From Cepaea nemoralis (lineage: Eukaryota; Mollusca; Gastropoda; Stylommatophora; Helicidae), in assembly GCA_014155875.1 (NCBI GenBank), contig JACEFZ010004117.1, positions 441,001-505,000 on the forward strand: a DNA stretch of 64,000 nucleotides, given 5' to 3'. Both the position numbers and the translations under genes were made by a program. Under the pieces are notes generated by a model. The model worked only from the letters and a program-made list of their open reading frames with translations. It made no database searches and was not told the DNA's origin. Of this stretch, positions 55,389 through 64,000 are shown piece after piece. Within the stretch, counting starts at the first letter, position 1. Each line of letters opens with the position of its first letter.

Positions 55389-55599
55389 GGCTTGCCACCT
55401 GATTAGGAGGGTGCTACCATCCGGTTTGTGATAAATTCATTGAGAGAGAGAGAGAGAGTCAAAATCACGTTGGGTCATTACTAGAAAAAAAACACCACAG
55501 TGTTGTGTTTAATGTTAGGGGGAAATAAGTGACCAGGTATTGGTCGACCCATAGAAGTAACGGAACAGAACTGAGGTCAGTGCACACGTCAGGCCGGGT

Positions 55600-55822
55600 C
55601 TGTGGCGAAGGGGTTATGGACGCAATTTGTAATCCCGCATATCGCACTCGAAACACAGCTGCAGGGCGATTTGGCAGCAGGCCGACTAGTGTTGCGTTTT
55701 TCATAAAATGGTATGAGGTCCGGTCGTTCAGAAAGCAGTAACAAACTACTGAACGTAAACTTGCCAAGAAATCACAAACAGCCAAAGAATGCTGTCTGTA
55801 GAGGGTATGGAACCAACTTTTA
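55600..55822 (+). repeat. SINE-C copy
   Basis: 'tctgtggcgaaggggttatg' head, 'actcgaaacacagctgcagg', 'tccggtcgttcagaaagcag', 'caaactactgaacgtaaact' and 'gccaagaaatcacaaacagc'. Confidence 0.85.
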
Positions 55823-55849
55823 ACACACATTAGATAATATACAAATTGT

Positions 55850-56030
55850 CAGCTAATGACACATAGGGATTCAAACCAACTGCACCGAAACGACAGAAGC
55901 ACATCGTTGAAGGAATTGTTCAGAAGCAAGTGTGTTTTCGATGCACTCTTACCTATAGACACCGAAAGGGTGTCATCATTAGACAGGTCTGAGCTCACAG
56001 CTGTGGAAAACAGAATTACAACTATGAACT
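55850..56030 (-). repeat. diverged single copy of the 18.5-kb hairpin element
   Basis: 'tagggattcaaaccaactgc' (reverse of a box B), 'agacaccgaaagggtgtcat', 'cattagacaggtctg' and 'attacaactatgaactg' follow the left arm at 18595-18745. Confidence 0.6.
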
Positions 56031-56032
56031 GA

Positions 56033-56316
56033 GGTCAGCATGAACGAATGGATAAAAACGCTGGTTCTTAAGCATCCGGTGTGCTGATGCCGAGGTACTG
56101 GGTTCAACCCCTACACCAGTCAGTTGGACTAAAATGTTGACTTCTCCTTGACTTTGGGAAGTAAATTACAAGTACCTCTGAAGTCGGAGTGAGTTCGCTT
56201 CAATGCGAGGGACATTGGTAATAGGGAAAGCTATTCCACACGCACAATTCAGTTCAGCGCTACTAGAAGTGGTGTGTATGGACTACGTTTGAGTTCAAAG
56301 CGAGCGAGTGAAAACA
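56033..56316 (+). repeat. SINE-A, most complete copy
   Basis: Head 'gtcagcatgaacgaatggat', 'cggtgtgctgatgccgaggt', box B 'tgggttcaacccctacacc', 'tctgaagtcggagtgagttc', the gagggacattggtaataggg block and 'gtatggactacgtttgagtt', ending 'caaagcgagcgagtgaaaa'. About 284 bp. Confidence 0.9.
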
Positions 56317-56439
56317 AGGGGGGGGGGGGGAGTATGAATACAGTTAGATTTCTCATCCGACAATTGTAATAGCTGACTCTAAAAGTCTCAAAATTGTATT
56401 CTAATCAAGTAAAGGTCTAATAACAAACATAAACATAGG

Positions 56440-56705
56440 AGTGGGTGCGTTAATGGTGTTGATCAGGAGCTATGCTGATAATGTCACGAGTTCGGTGGGG
56501 CGAGGATTCGGCGCCGTAGTTCCTCTTCTCGCTAAGTGAGGGAAAGACTGGCCAACTATTCCTCCGAGCAACCGCTGCCTACACAATGTGATGGACCTAT
56601 CATCACATCACAGACCCACAACGGGCTGCTGCTCGGGACACACACACATGGGGCCGTTATGCTGGGTCTATTATATCAGGGACATGTAAAGAAGCCACGG
56701 GTGCA
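56440..56705 (+). repeat. SINE-E copy
   Basis: 'gtgggtgcgttaatggtgtt', 'gaggattcggcgccgtagtt', 'actggccaactattcctccg' and 'caatgtgatggacc'. The right end 'catgggg...cacgggtgcat' differs from the other copies. Confidence 0.65.
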
Positions 56706-56814
56706 TTACACAGAATTATTGGTACATATTTCATGTTGTTAATTACACGTGCCTTCTGGAACAGGAGAGGGTGTGTTGTGTGTGTGTGTGTGTGTGTGGG
56801 GGGGGGGGTGTATT

Positions 56815-57045
56815 CAGTTGTATATCCTCGTCGTTGTCAATACCGGCATTTTTATTTTTGGGTTGTGTGTGATTTCTTGACAAGTTTACGTTCAGTACTT
56901 TCCCACTGCTCTCTGAACGATCGACATGAAAACCAACGCAAGGCTGTCTGCTGCTAAATCGCCCGCAACTGTATTCCGAACGCAGTTAGAGGGATTACGA
57001 AATGCGTTCGTAACCCTATCACCACTACAGGAGAGACAACTCAAA
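56815..57045 (-). repeat. SINE-C copy
   Basis: Reverse complement shows the 'ctgtagtggtgatagggtta' head and 'gatcgttcagagagcagtgg' then 'aaagtactgaacgtaaactt' core. A GT/G-run precedes it at 56777-56808. Confidence 0.82.
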
Positions 57046-57079
57046 ATCCTTGCGACATTTAACGGCGGATAAGGATTAG

Positions 57080-57275
57080 GTGATAATCTATGCATGTCAA
57101 ACCACCATGTCAAACCACCGCCCGCCGAATGTTCTCGAAACCTCTTGCTATTTCTTCCGCCACGTGCACCCTTCTCTGCAAGATGTCCATCTTCCTGCTG
57201 GTCGACCGGTGTCCCACCTTCCGGGAACCATGTCTTCTCTCACAGCTCCTTCGAAGCCAGTGTGATGTTTAACTG
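57080..57275 (-). pseudogene. LINE ORF2 C-terminal fragment
   Basis: Minus strand FEGAVREDMVPGRWDTGRPA then, in another frame, RVHVAEEIARGFENIRRA. The EGxVPGRRxRGRPxxxW and ...AA.L..DR..FR..V blocks of LINE C-termini are recognisable. Confidence 0.55.
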
Positions 57276-57429
57276 ATTCATTGCCAGACAAAAAAGTAGG
57301 TTTGTACCAAACATGGCACACATCAAATGAACAAGTGTTACAGTGTAAATTTCCGTTCCCTGAGCAATGAAATTGCTGAAGATAACTGCGAAACAAAACA
57401 AATAACACAATTGCCATAGTAGAAATCCC

Positions 57430-57792
57430 CTATAAGAAATTAGAAGCAACAGAGATGTGGTTCCTGAGACGAATGTTGCGAATTCCTTGGACCAGAGTAA
57501 CTAACAACGACTGCCTGAAACAAGCTAATAAAACTAGAACATTATATACAACAATAAGAAAAAGAGAAACAGCTTTCTTCGGTCATGTGAGGCATTGGAA
57601 AACATCGTGACAGCTGGAAAGATCGAGGGGAAGAGAGGCAGAGGCAGACCAAGAGAAATGATGCTGGGTGGATTGAGACGGTGACATGGAGGAATAGCAG
57701 CAGAGTTGATTCAGAAAACCAAAGACCGAGATCTGTGGAGAGCCATGAACACCTATGCCAGCTGGCAGGGCACTTGATGATGATGATGACCC
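57430..57792 (+). pseudogene. RTE-like LINE ORF2 C-terminus and 3' end
   Basis: KLEATEMWFLRRMLRIPWTR, NNDCLKQANKTRTLYTTIRK, RETAFFGHVRHW, then frameshifts and the 3' end 'gagatctgtggagagccatg', 'ccagctggcagggcacttga' with a (tga)n tail at 57773-57790. The cleanest example of this LINE's 3' terminus here. Confidence 0.87.
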
Positions 57793-57866
57793 TAGTATGG
57801 CGATATATCATCCTTCTGCCCAAATGGGTAGTCACGTTTGGCGATATAGTATCCTTCGACACTGAA

Positions 57867-58044
57867 TTAGTTAATAAGGCCAGCGTATTTTAGTTTCCGC
57901 GACACGATACCGTCTATGAGCCAGTATTCTTCTATGTTCATATCTTGTAGAATGTTAGTATTTTTCTCCTTCTTAGTCCACGGTATACCTAGAATGTTTC
58001 TGTAACATTTAGCTTCAACAGCTGTGCTTTTCTTCTCTGTGGCT
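57867..58044 (-). pseudogene. LINE ORF2 fragment, part after the SINE-F insertion
   Basis: Minus strand STAVEAKCYRNILGIPWTKK and ILQDMNIEEYWLIDGIVSRK, then LKYAGLI: the post-RT block of an RTE/CR1-like LINE. Its upstream part continues at 58274-58330, on the far side of SINE-F. Confidence 0.8.
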
Positions 58045-58058
58045 GAGAAAGGGTGCAT

Positions 58059-58259
58059 TGCTTGCTTGCTTGTGTACGCTGGCTGTGAACTCCAGTGTGA
58101 AGTCCTGTATGTCGGATGAAGACATCCTGTTGTCCAACATCAGTGTGATGTTATACAGGACCTGAGGTTTGCGCGAGTATCCGTTGTCCCATGTCTGACT
58201 TATTGGTGTGCAGACTGGTGGTTCCTAGCCGTGCAGGCAAACACTCTCCGACTTCGGAG
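58059..58259 (-). repeat. SINE-F, 5'-truncated, with 14-bp target-site duplication
   Basis: It is flanked by 'gagaaagggtgcat' at 58045-58058 and 58260-58273, an exact duplication. The (tgct)n on the left is the minus-strand gcaa tail. It contains 'gtcctgtatgtcggatga' and the palindrome ctccgacttcggag at its right edge, where truncation occurred. Confidence 0.9.
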
Positions 58260-58273
58260 GAGAAAGGGTGCAT

Positions 58274-58330
58274 AATTCACATCCATTTGTTGCCCTAGGA
58301 ACGAAACATGTTCTCATGTTTACTTTAAAC
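58274..58330 (-). pseudogene. LINE ORF2 fragment, part before the SINE-F insertion
   Basis: In the frame continuous with 57867-58044 once SINE-F and one duplication copy are set aside, it reads ATNGCELCTLS, matching the YGCETWTL motif expected just upstream of AVEAKCYRN. Confidence 0.65.
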
Positions 58331-58873
58331 ATGTCTTTGCTGGTGTTGGGACATAGGTTCTAAATACCGTTTAATCTCTGCATGTCTATGGTCAGCCCGC
58401 GTCTTTTGGATAATCCCTATTGCTGTTCATTATTGAGACAAAATATTCAGTGTGACACTTTCAATGTCTTCATCCTTGATTGTGATCTGTGGATGGCGTG
58501 TAGTGATTTGCCGGTAGACATTGTTTTTGTTTTAAGTTCAAAACAAGACATTGATCTTCACTGTGTCCCCTGACACATAGAGTCAAATCTTTTAAACTTT
58601 AGGACTGTTTGAGAGGAGGACCGTGTAATCTGCATGTCTATGTTCTGGAATTATGTTTCCAATAATTAGAAATATGATCATAATTCTCCCAGGTCTCATC
58701 ATTTTTGGCGTTTCTCATTACATCAAGTAACCCAGTCACCTTGTTTATCATAAACAACTTATTTGTCTTCACGGGCTGGTACGTGTGTGTTTTCAAATGT
58801 ATGTGCGCGCATGTTTATGTGTGGAAATACGCACGCATGCTTAATTTATGCGATCCCTGGGCGTTTAGTCGTT

Positions 58874-58876
<3 letters not shown>
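58331..58876. other. no recognised feature
   Basis: Two similar 'catgtctatg' contexts (58381 and 58632) but no clear repeat family. Confidence 0.4.

Positions 58877-58877
<1 letters not shown>

Positions 58878-58922
<45 letters not shown>
58878..58922. repeat. (CA)n microsatellite
   Basis: About 22 CA units. Confidence 0.97.
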
Positions 58923-58924
<2 letters not shown>

Positions 58925-59495
58925 CGATATAAACACAGAGAGAAATTTTAAAAATGGGGGGGGGGGGGTACACATACGTGACAGATTAACTTGAGCACAA
59001 CGTGTTTCCTATTACATCATGGAGTTGACAGGAATTCTAAAGTGTAGATTTATGTTTGCGAACGACACCTGAATTCCTACACGATGTTTAGAGTGTTTTG
59101 TTACTTTTACTATAACGCATTGTTTAGATGAAAAGTTAGAAACGCCACAGGAAGCTTAAATTATAAACATTCTAAAATACTTGACGCGACAGTCCTTGAA
59201 TAGCAAACAGTAATGACGCCAAACCGTGTTAGAACAATGGCCTATATATGTTGGGGAGTCGTGGTAGCGCAGTTTCCAGCTTTATTTTTTCATTACGGAT
59301 TATTCATCTTCTTCTGCGTTCATCCAGATTTTATTTTTCCGGACGTGACTGCGTTGTGCCTGTTTACAGCAGAGCTGCGTTCTTGCGCCGTTAGGCCGAC
59401 ACATCCGACTTCTGCGGGATTACGGATTCAAAGAGTATGTTTAGTAATGTGGAAAAAAGAATGTTTCGTGTGGCGTGACTATCGTCGCTTCAGAG
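58923..59495. other. no recognised feature
   Basis: A 98-codon ORF at 59213-59509 has no recognisable motif and its codons look random. Confidence 0.4.
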
Positions 59496-59499
59496 GTCA

Positions 59500-59870
59500 C
59501 GGATTGTAAGAATTGTATGGATATTTTGCCCTGGCCATTTGGGGTGCGGGGGGAATGAACAGGCTGATAGGCTAGCAGGGAAATGCACCTCTTGGTGGTA
59601 GATTGCTTATGGACAAGGGGGGGGGCGGGGGTCGTGCGCTTGTGGGACCAGGTGAAGAAGGCGGAGGAACATATTGAGAACCCGTATGTGGAAAGAATGA
59701 GATTGCGGAAGATCGGCAGGGGTTCCACAATACTGAGAGGGAAGACCAGGCGAACTTTAAATCAGATAGCGGTGGGAACGATTAGTAGTATGTCTCTTCG
59801 CTGGCCGTTGAACGAGGGAACGGAGCATGTATGTCCTAAGTGCAGTGATGTCGGTTCTTATTATTGATGC
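59500..59870 (+). pseudogene. RNase H-bearing LINE ORF2 C-terminus
   Basis: WIFCPGHLGCGGNEQADRLA (59519-59578) is the last RNase H motif. After a frameshift, RTLNQIAVGTISSMSLRWPL and GTEHVCPKCSDVGSYY close with a stop at about 59867. Same architecture as 32.9-33.4 kb but a different, diverged copy. Confidence 0.8.
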
Positions 59871-60056
59871 GTCTGTAAGTTTATCCCAAGAGTGCGTCTT
59901 CAGCATATAACTAAAGCCCTGGAAGGGGAGGGGGGGGGTGTCACTTGTCGTCCCTGGAGGAAAGTGGACTCGACAAGCACACCTTGAATATCCTTCTACT
60001 ATTGGAACTATTGAATGACTTTTGTCTACAATCCTCCCTTCTGTCTTCCATACACT

Positions 60057-60060
<4 letters not shown>

Positions 60061-60122
<62 letters not shown>
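60061..60122. repeat. (CT)n microsatellite
   Basis: About 31 CT units. Confidence 0.98.
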
Positions 60123-60125
<3 letters not shown>

Positions 60126-61618
60126 TCATAACATACCCTGACAACAGTTTCCTCCAACAATTAATAACATGTTTATTGTTGAAAACTATGTCAATTGTAT
60201 GTATTGAAAGTGTATATGTAGTTGGTAGTGTCTGCTAATGTGAATGCAAGATATGACTCGGGTAATCGTATGTGCTGTAAGCTTTCTCCAGTCTTCATAA
60301 ACGGCCATACGACAAGACGCCACACATATAATTAGAACGTTCTCACCCTGGATGCTCCGTTCAGCTTGAGTCTGGAGGTAAATCCGTTATTGAAAAAAAC
60401 TGTTCACCACTGTATCACCGCAAAGTAATGTGATCACGGCAAGTCTCATGCTTAGACCTGGTTTTCCTTGATTAATCGTTAATTAATAAATCCACCATGG
60501 AAAACACACCGCTAATGTCTAGCACTGTCTATTGGTCCTGCAAACGTTCTACACACGGTATTCCGTTCTTTTATGAACACCTTTTTTACGCATGGCAACT
60601 CTTCATGAATGATTCATTTGTGTCTTTATATTAATTTACAGTGTCATTATTTTCCGTTCTGGGTCATCCTGCCTTTTTATAATGATCGTTATTTCCATTA
60701 TTTTCTAAACTTTCTCTGCCCCCGTGAAGTGCCTGATTAAAGTGAAAGTTCTTTCCTTTATTATCAACACTGCTTTATCTGTACAAGAGACGTACTGTTC
60801 TATCTTCTTTGATATGTCAGGAGGTGAATTGAAACCTGGGTAATAAATATTAAATCATGTGATTTAAGTCTGCTTCATATTACTGTTTATGTGAGTATCT
60901 TTCTCCAGCCGTAATGAAAAGCTTCCGAAAGAATACTCTGACATAAGACAGCAGAATTCACTAAAGTCTAAACTATTCACTAATAGAAAGCAATGGTAAA
61001 CCTTAAGCACCCCCACATATTTCCCTATGCCAACTATTACTCTAAGGTTAGTTTTACCTTATATATAGAATTTATGTAAATCCCAGCATTGAAATCTATC
61101 AGCACATAAGCCCTTCTATCCCATTGCAAGGGATGATTTCTTTACTATTTCAGGATACATAAATATCTCGGCCCAGTATTGGAACACACACTGCTTCAAA
61201 ACCCGTTTTCCACTCATTTATACTCAGTGTCAAATCCTTCGTTGTTTGTTTGATGTTCATTCCTCAACAATCAAATTTCCCGTAAGTCTCTACATCAAAA
61301 GTCTGTGAAGTCCCGTATCCGTGAGTTGCCGTGTTCGTCCTCGTTTCTCCGCTGAGTTCCGTATTCTTCCCACAACGCACATCAAAAGAGTTCTTTGATC
61401 CATGCCTCCGTTACTCGACCGATAAGATCGCCAGTCAATGACCCTGGCAAACACCTGTATCTGATATTCGGTCAATAACCTTCCATTTATCCTTCTCTCA
61501 GATTGAACGACTCGATTGTTAACCCTCCTCATAAAATGCCATTAATGTTACGTTTAATTTTATCGGGGAATCACTAAACTATCATCATTCTGTGACAGGG
61601 GGGATAATAATAAACTAC
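60123..61618. other. 1.5 kb with no recognised feature
   Basis: The longest stretch in the window without a repeat I can name. ORFs are short and lack motifs; AT-rich. Confidence 0.4.
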
Positions 61619-61710
61619 TTTACCGGTAAACTACTGAACGTAAACTTGCCAAGAGATCACAGTCACACAATGCTGCAGTTTACTGTTATGTCCTGTAAAG
61701 CATATGCAAC
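61619..61710 (+). repeat. SINE-C 3' fragment
   Basis: 'ggtaaactactgaacgtaaa', 'cttgccaagagatcaca' and 'tatgtcctgtaaagcatatg'. Confidence 0.72.
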
Positions 61711-62516
61711 TAATTTTTTTACTTTACTGTGATGTGAGGTGGGGAGCGCAACGCTGACAGTGCTCGTGACGAAGAGGGGGGGGGGGAGAGAGAGAGAGAA
61801 AGAGATAGAGGAAACCTATCACCAGCCGCAACTTAAAAAAGAACAGGGAAAGAATGAAAAAGTTCCAGAATTATAGAGACAGGGGCTAAGATGAATTTTT
61901 TATATCCCGGCCTGATAAGTGGATTACACTGCCAGGCTGTAATAACAACAGTGAATGCACAAACTAAACGTACACAGTTTAAACTAACAAATCAGGACCA
62001 ACACACACAAAATACCTTTTTATTTCATCAAATTCTACAACTTCAGAGTTGATACAAACATTGAAGCATAAAAGCAGACACTACAGACAACTGCAGTCTA
62101 AAATCAAACATTAACAATGCCTGGTCCCAAGCAAATAGCCAGACCTCTGCCCTCTAAGCTAAGTCTGTCAGGTACTCCAAGTAGACGACCGAATAGTTAA
62201 ACCTAAAGTGAAGAGAATGTGACATTTAACAAAAGCAAGACACCTTAACAAAAGATATGATACTTAAACAGGAAGAACTGTGACACTGATAAAAATAAGA
62301 CACTTTACACGGGAGACAAACATCAATGATTGTAACACCGACAAAAGTAAAAGTAACAAGATATATTTAAACACCAACAAAAATAAGTCCCCTTACAGTA
62401 ACTTAGACAGGAATAGTTGCAACACCAACCACAACATAGGAGATCTCTGACATTACAGTCATTAACCACTCTTGAAACATAAAAGTAATATCTGATTATG
62501 TGGGTTACAAAATCAA
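61711..62516. other. no recognised family; weak aca/acacc-rich repetition
   Basis: A poly(G) and GA run at 61769-61800. From 62200 to 62420, 'aacaccaacaaaaataag' and 'gacacttaaacagg'-like words recur loosely, possibly a very old 45-60-bp array. Confidence 0.35.
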
Positions 62517-62528
62517 TAATATATACAT

Positions 62529-62730
62529 GCTTGCTTGCTTGTGTTCGCTGGTTGTGAACTCCAGCGCGAAGTCCTGTATGTCGGATGAATGCATCCTGTT
62601 GTCCGACATCAATGTGATGTCATACCGGACCTGAGGTTTGCGTGAGTATCCGTTGTCCCATGTCTGGCTTATTGGTGTGCAGACTGGTGGTACCTCGCCA
62701 TGCAGGCAGATACTCTCCGACTTCGGAGGA
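62529..62730 (-). repeat. SINE-F, 5'-truncated, with 11-bp target-site duplication
   Basis: It is flanked by 'aatatatacat' at 62518-62528 and 62731-62741. Nearly the same length and truncation point as the 58.06-kb copy (both begin at the ctccga palindrome). Confidence 0.88.
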
Positions 62731-62741
62731 AATATATACAT

Positions 62742-63109
62742 AAATCATAATGCTTACATGAGTAATAAATGTCTGTTTCCCCATTTTCATTCTTCATGAT
62801 GGTTAAATCTTCAATTAATAATTGTAACAAGAAATCGAATCAACTTCGAATCAACCGCTTTACCAGCCTCTCCAGTCGTGCCCTGTTATCACAAATTAAC
62901 ACTTCATCGTGTTTGAACTGACCATCTTCTGCTGCAATTTTCTTAGCCTTTTCTGACTTTCAATGTAGCTCTGACTTCACTTCATACAATTTTAGTTCTC
63001 TGTCTCTTGTTACAATCCACATGACTTAACTACACGTCTGTTTAGCCACTTACACATTATTGACACAGAGAATAATCATGTAAAATACTTTCTCCTGTTG
63101 TATCCATCC
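62742..63109. other. no recognised feature
   Basis: Nothing recognisable up to the LINE 3' end. Confidence 0.4.
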
Positions 63110-64000
63110 ATCCATCATGTGTCATGCCGATAAGCGTGGGTGATCATGTTTTGTCATCTCACTCGATCACCAGAGTCGTGGATCAGCTCCGTGTTCCTGT
63201 CTCAACCATGCCACGTGGCCAAGCCATACAGGTATTTACTTCTCGGTCTTCCCCTTGGTCATTTCCCTTCGATCTTGCCAGTTGTCACAAAGTTCTCCAA
63301 TTCATTTCTTCTCATAACATGCCCAAACATATGACTGTCTGCGTCTAATGTCTCTAATCAGTTTACGATCTTCATTTGTTTCTTGAAGGACTTGTTCATT
63401 GGTATTTCTGTCTGTCCATGGTATTCTTTGCATTTTCCACAGAAACCACATTTCCACAGCCATCAGATGTTTTTCAGCTTGATTGCTCATTGTTCACGCT
63501 TCAAATCCATACAAAAGTACAGGTTCTATGTAGCACCTCAACACTATTTTTCTCGTTTCAATTGTTATCTTTTTATTGGTCAGTATGTTTTTCATCTTGT
63601 GGAAGGCTAACTCCGCAATGACAATTCTTGTTCTCTTCAAGGCATCTCCCTTCAGATGTTATGATTGTTCCTAGAAAGCTGTACCGATTCACTTGCTTAA
63701 GAATATGCCCATTTACTCGTATATCACATTGTGGTATTTCCTTCTTCCCAGTGACGACCATAATCTGTATCTTCTTACTGTTCAATTCTAACGCTAATTG
63801 CTCACTGTGTGCAACAACCGCATCTACTAAATGTCGAAGGTCCTGTTCATTGTCTTCAATCAAGATTGTATCATCTGCATATCTATGGTAATTGATTTAT
63901 CTTCCCCCAATGTTGATTCCTTCCATATCTTCTATATTTCTGAAAATATTTTCACTGTACAGGGAAAAAAGATCTGGAGACATTACACATCCCTGCCTCA
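63110..64000 (-). pseudogene. RTE-like LINE ORF2 (RT motif C to 3' end), runs off the window
   Basis: From the right edge on the minus strand: RQGCVMSPDLFSLYSENIFR, YADDTILIEDNEQDLRHLVD (catalytic box near 63880), LNSKKIQIMVV, NRYSFLGTIITSEGRCLEEN, AVEMWFLWKMQRIPWTDRNT, EDRKLIRDIRRRQSYV and a 3' end with 'gtggatgg'-type tail near 63100-63118. Stops and frameshifts occur (about 63895, 63620, 63300). More RT probably lies beyond position 64000. Confidence 0.87.

Noticed and set aside
59213..59509. 98-codon ORF upstream of the RNase H fragment
   Set aside because: No motif, and it overlaps sequence leading into the LINE in a different frame.

Overview
The window looks like repeat-dense, gene-free intergenic DNA from an animal, most likely a mollusc or other lophotrochozoan. 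The clues are AT-balanced eukaryotic sequence, tRNA-derived SINEs, decayed non-LTR retrotransposons, Helitron-like elements with CAGA and TA microsatellites, and many tandem arrays. The taxon is inferred from general familiarity with such repeats; no database was searched. I found no convincing host protein-coding exon, rRNA or functional tRNA. The longest open reading frames, apart from one retrotransposon ORF, are low-complexity artefacts of pyrimidine tracts or of satellites whose period is a multiple of three.

Layout. 0-6.4 kb: SINE-A, a frameshifted RT-RNase H LINE remnant (-), a Tigger/pogo-like deletion derivative with TIRs, and two LINE 3' ends. 6.4-10.2 kb: a 38-bp array, an RT fragment, then a 3.2-kb pyrimidine tract. 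10.3-13 kb: clustered SINEs and LINE tails. 12.8-18 kb: Helitron-like elements, a 2.2-kb CTC-rich tract and a head-to-tail Helitron carrying tandem 3'-end modules and a short ORF. 18.5-19.1 kb: a 650-bp hairpin. 19-25.6 kb: SINEs and a 45-bp satellite split by a Helitron-like insertion. 26.7-28.7 kb: a LINE with a 55-bp satellite inside its coding region. 29.3-33.9 kb: 174-bp direct repeats enclosing a Mutator-like transposase remnant (-) and a 511-codon RT/RNase H ORF (+). 34-48.7 kb: dispersed repeats, short arrays and degraded LINEs. 48.8-50.9 kb: a 39-bp satellite. 52-64 kb: more SINEs and LINE fragments, ending in an RT that runs out of the window.

SINE and repeat families are lettered A-H here for cross-reference only: A (Leu/Ser-like tRNA head, tail gcgaacgaa), B (tail ends in tcgacttttaagcgacttttt-like sequence), C (tail with cctgtaaaggatatg), D, E (Val-like head), F (no tRNA head seen, gcaa tail), G (dispersed repeat of unknown type) and H (tRNA head, actaa-type tail). 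Several insertions have target-site duplications readable directly (A/LINE, B, F, H), so part of the insertion order can be reconstructed.

The observation I rate most interesting is that satellites seem to arise inside LINE copies. A 55-bp array (27.07-28.56 kb), a 37-bp array (55.1-55.4 kb) and a two-copy 59-bp duplication (45.49-45.6 kb) each lie in the 3' coding end of an RTE-like LINE and repeat that LINE's own sequence. They look like early and late stages of one process.
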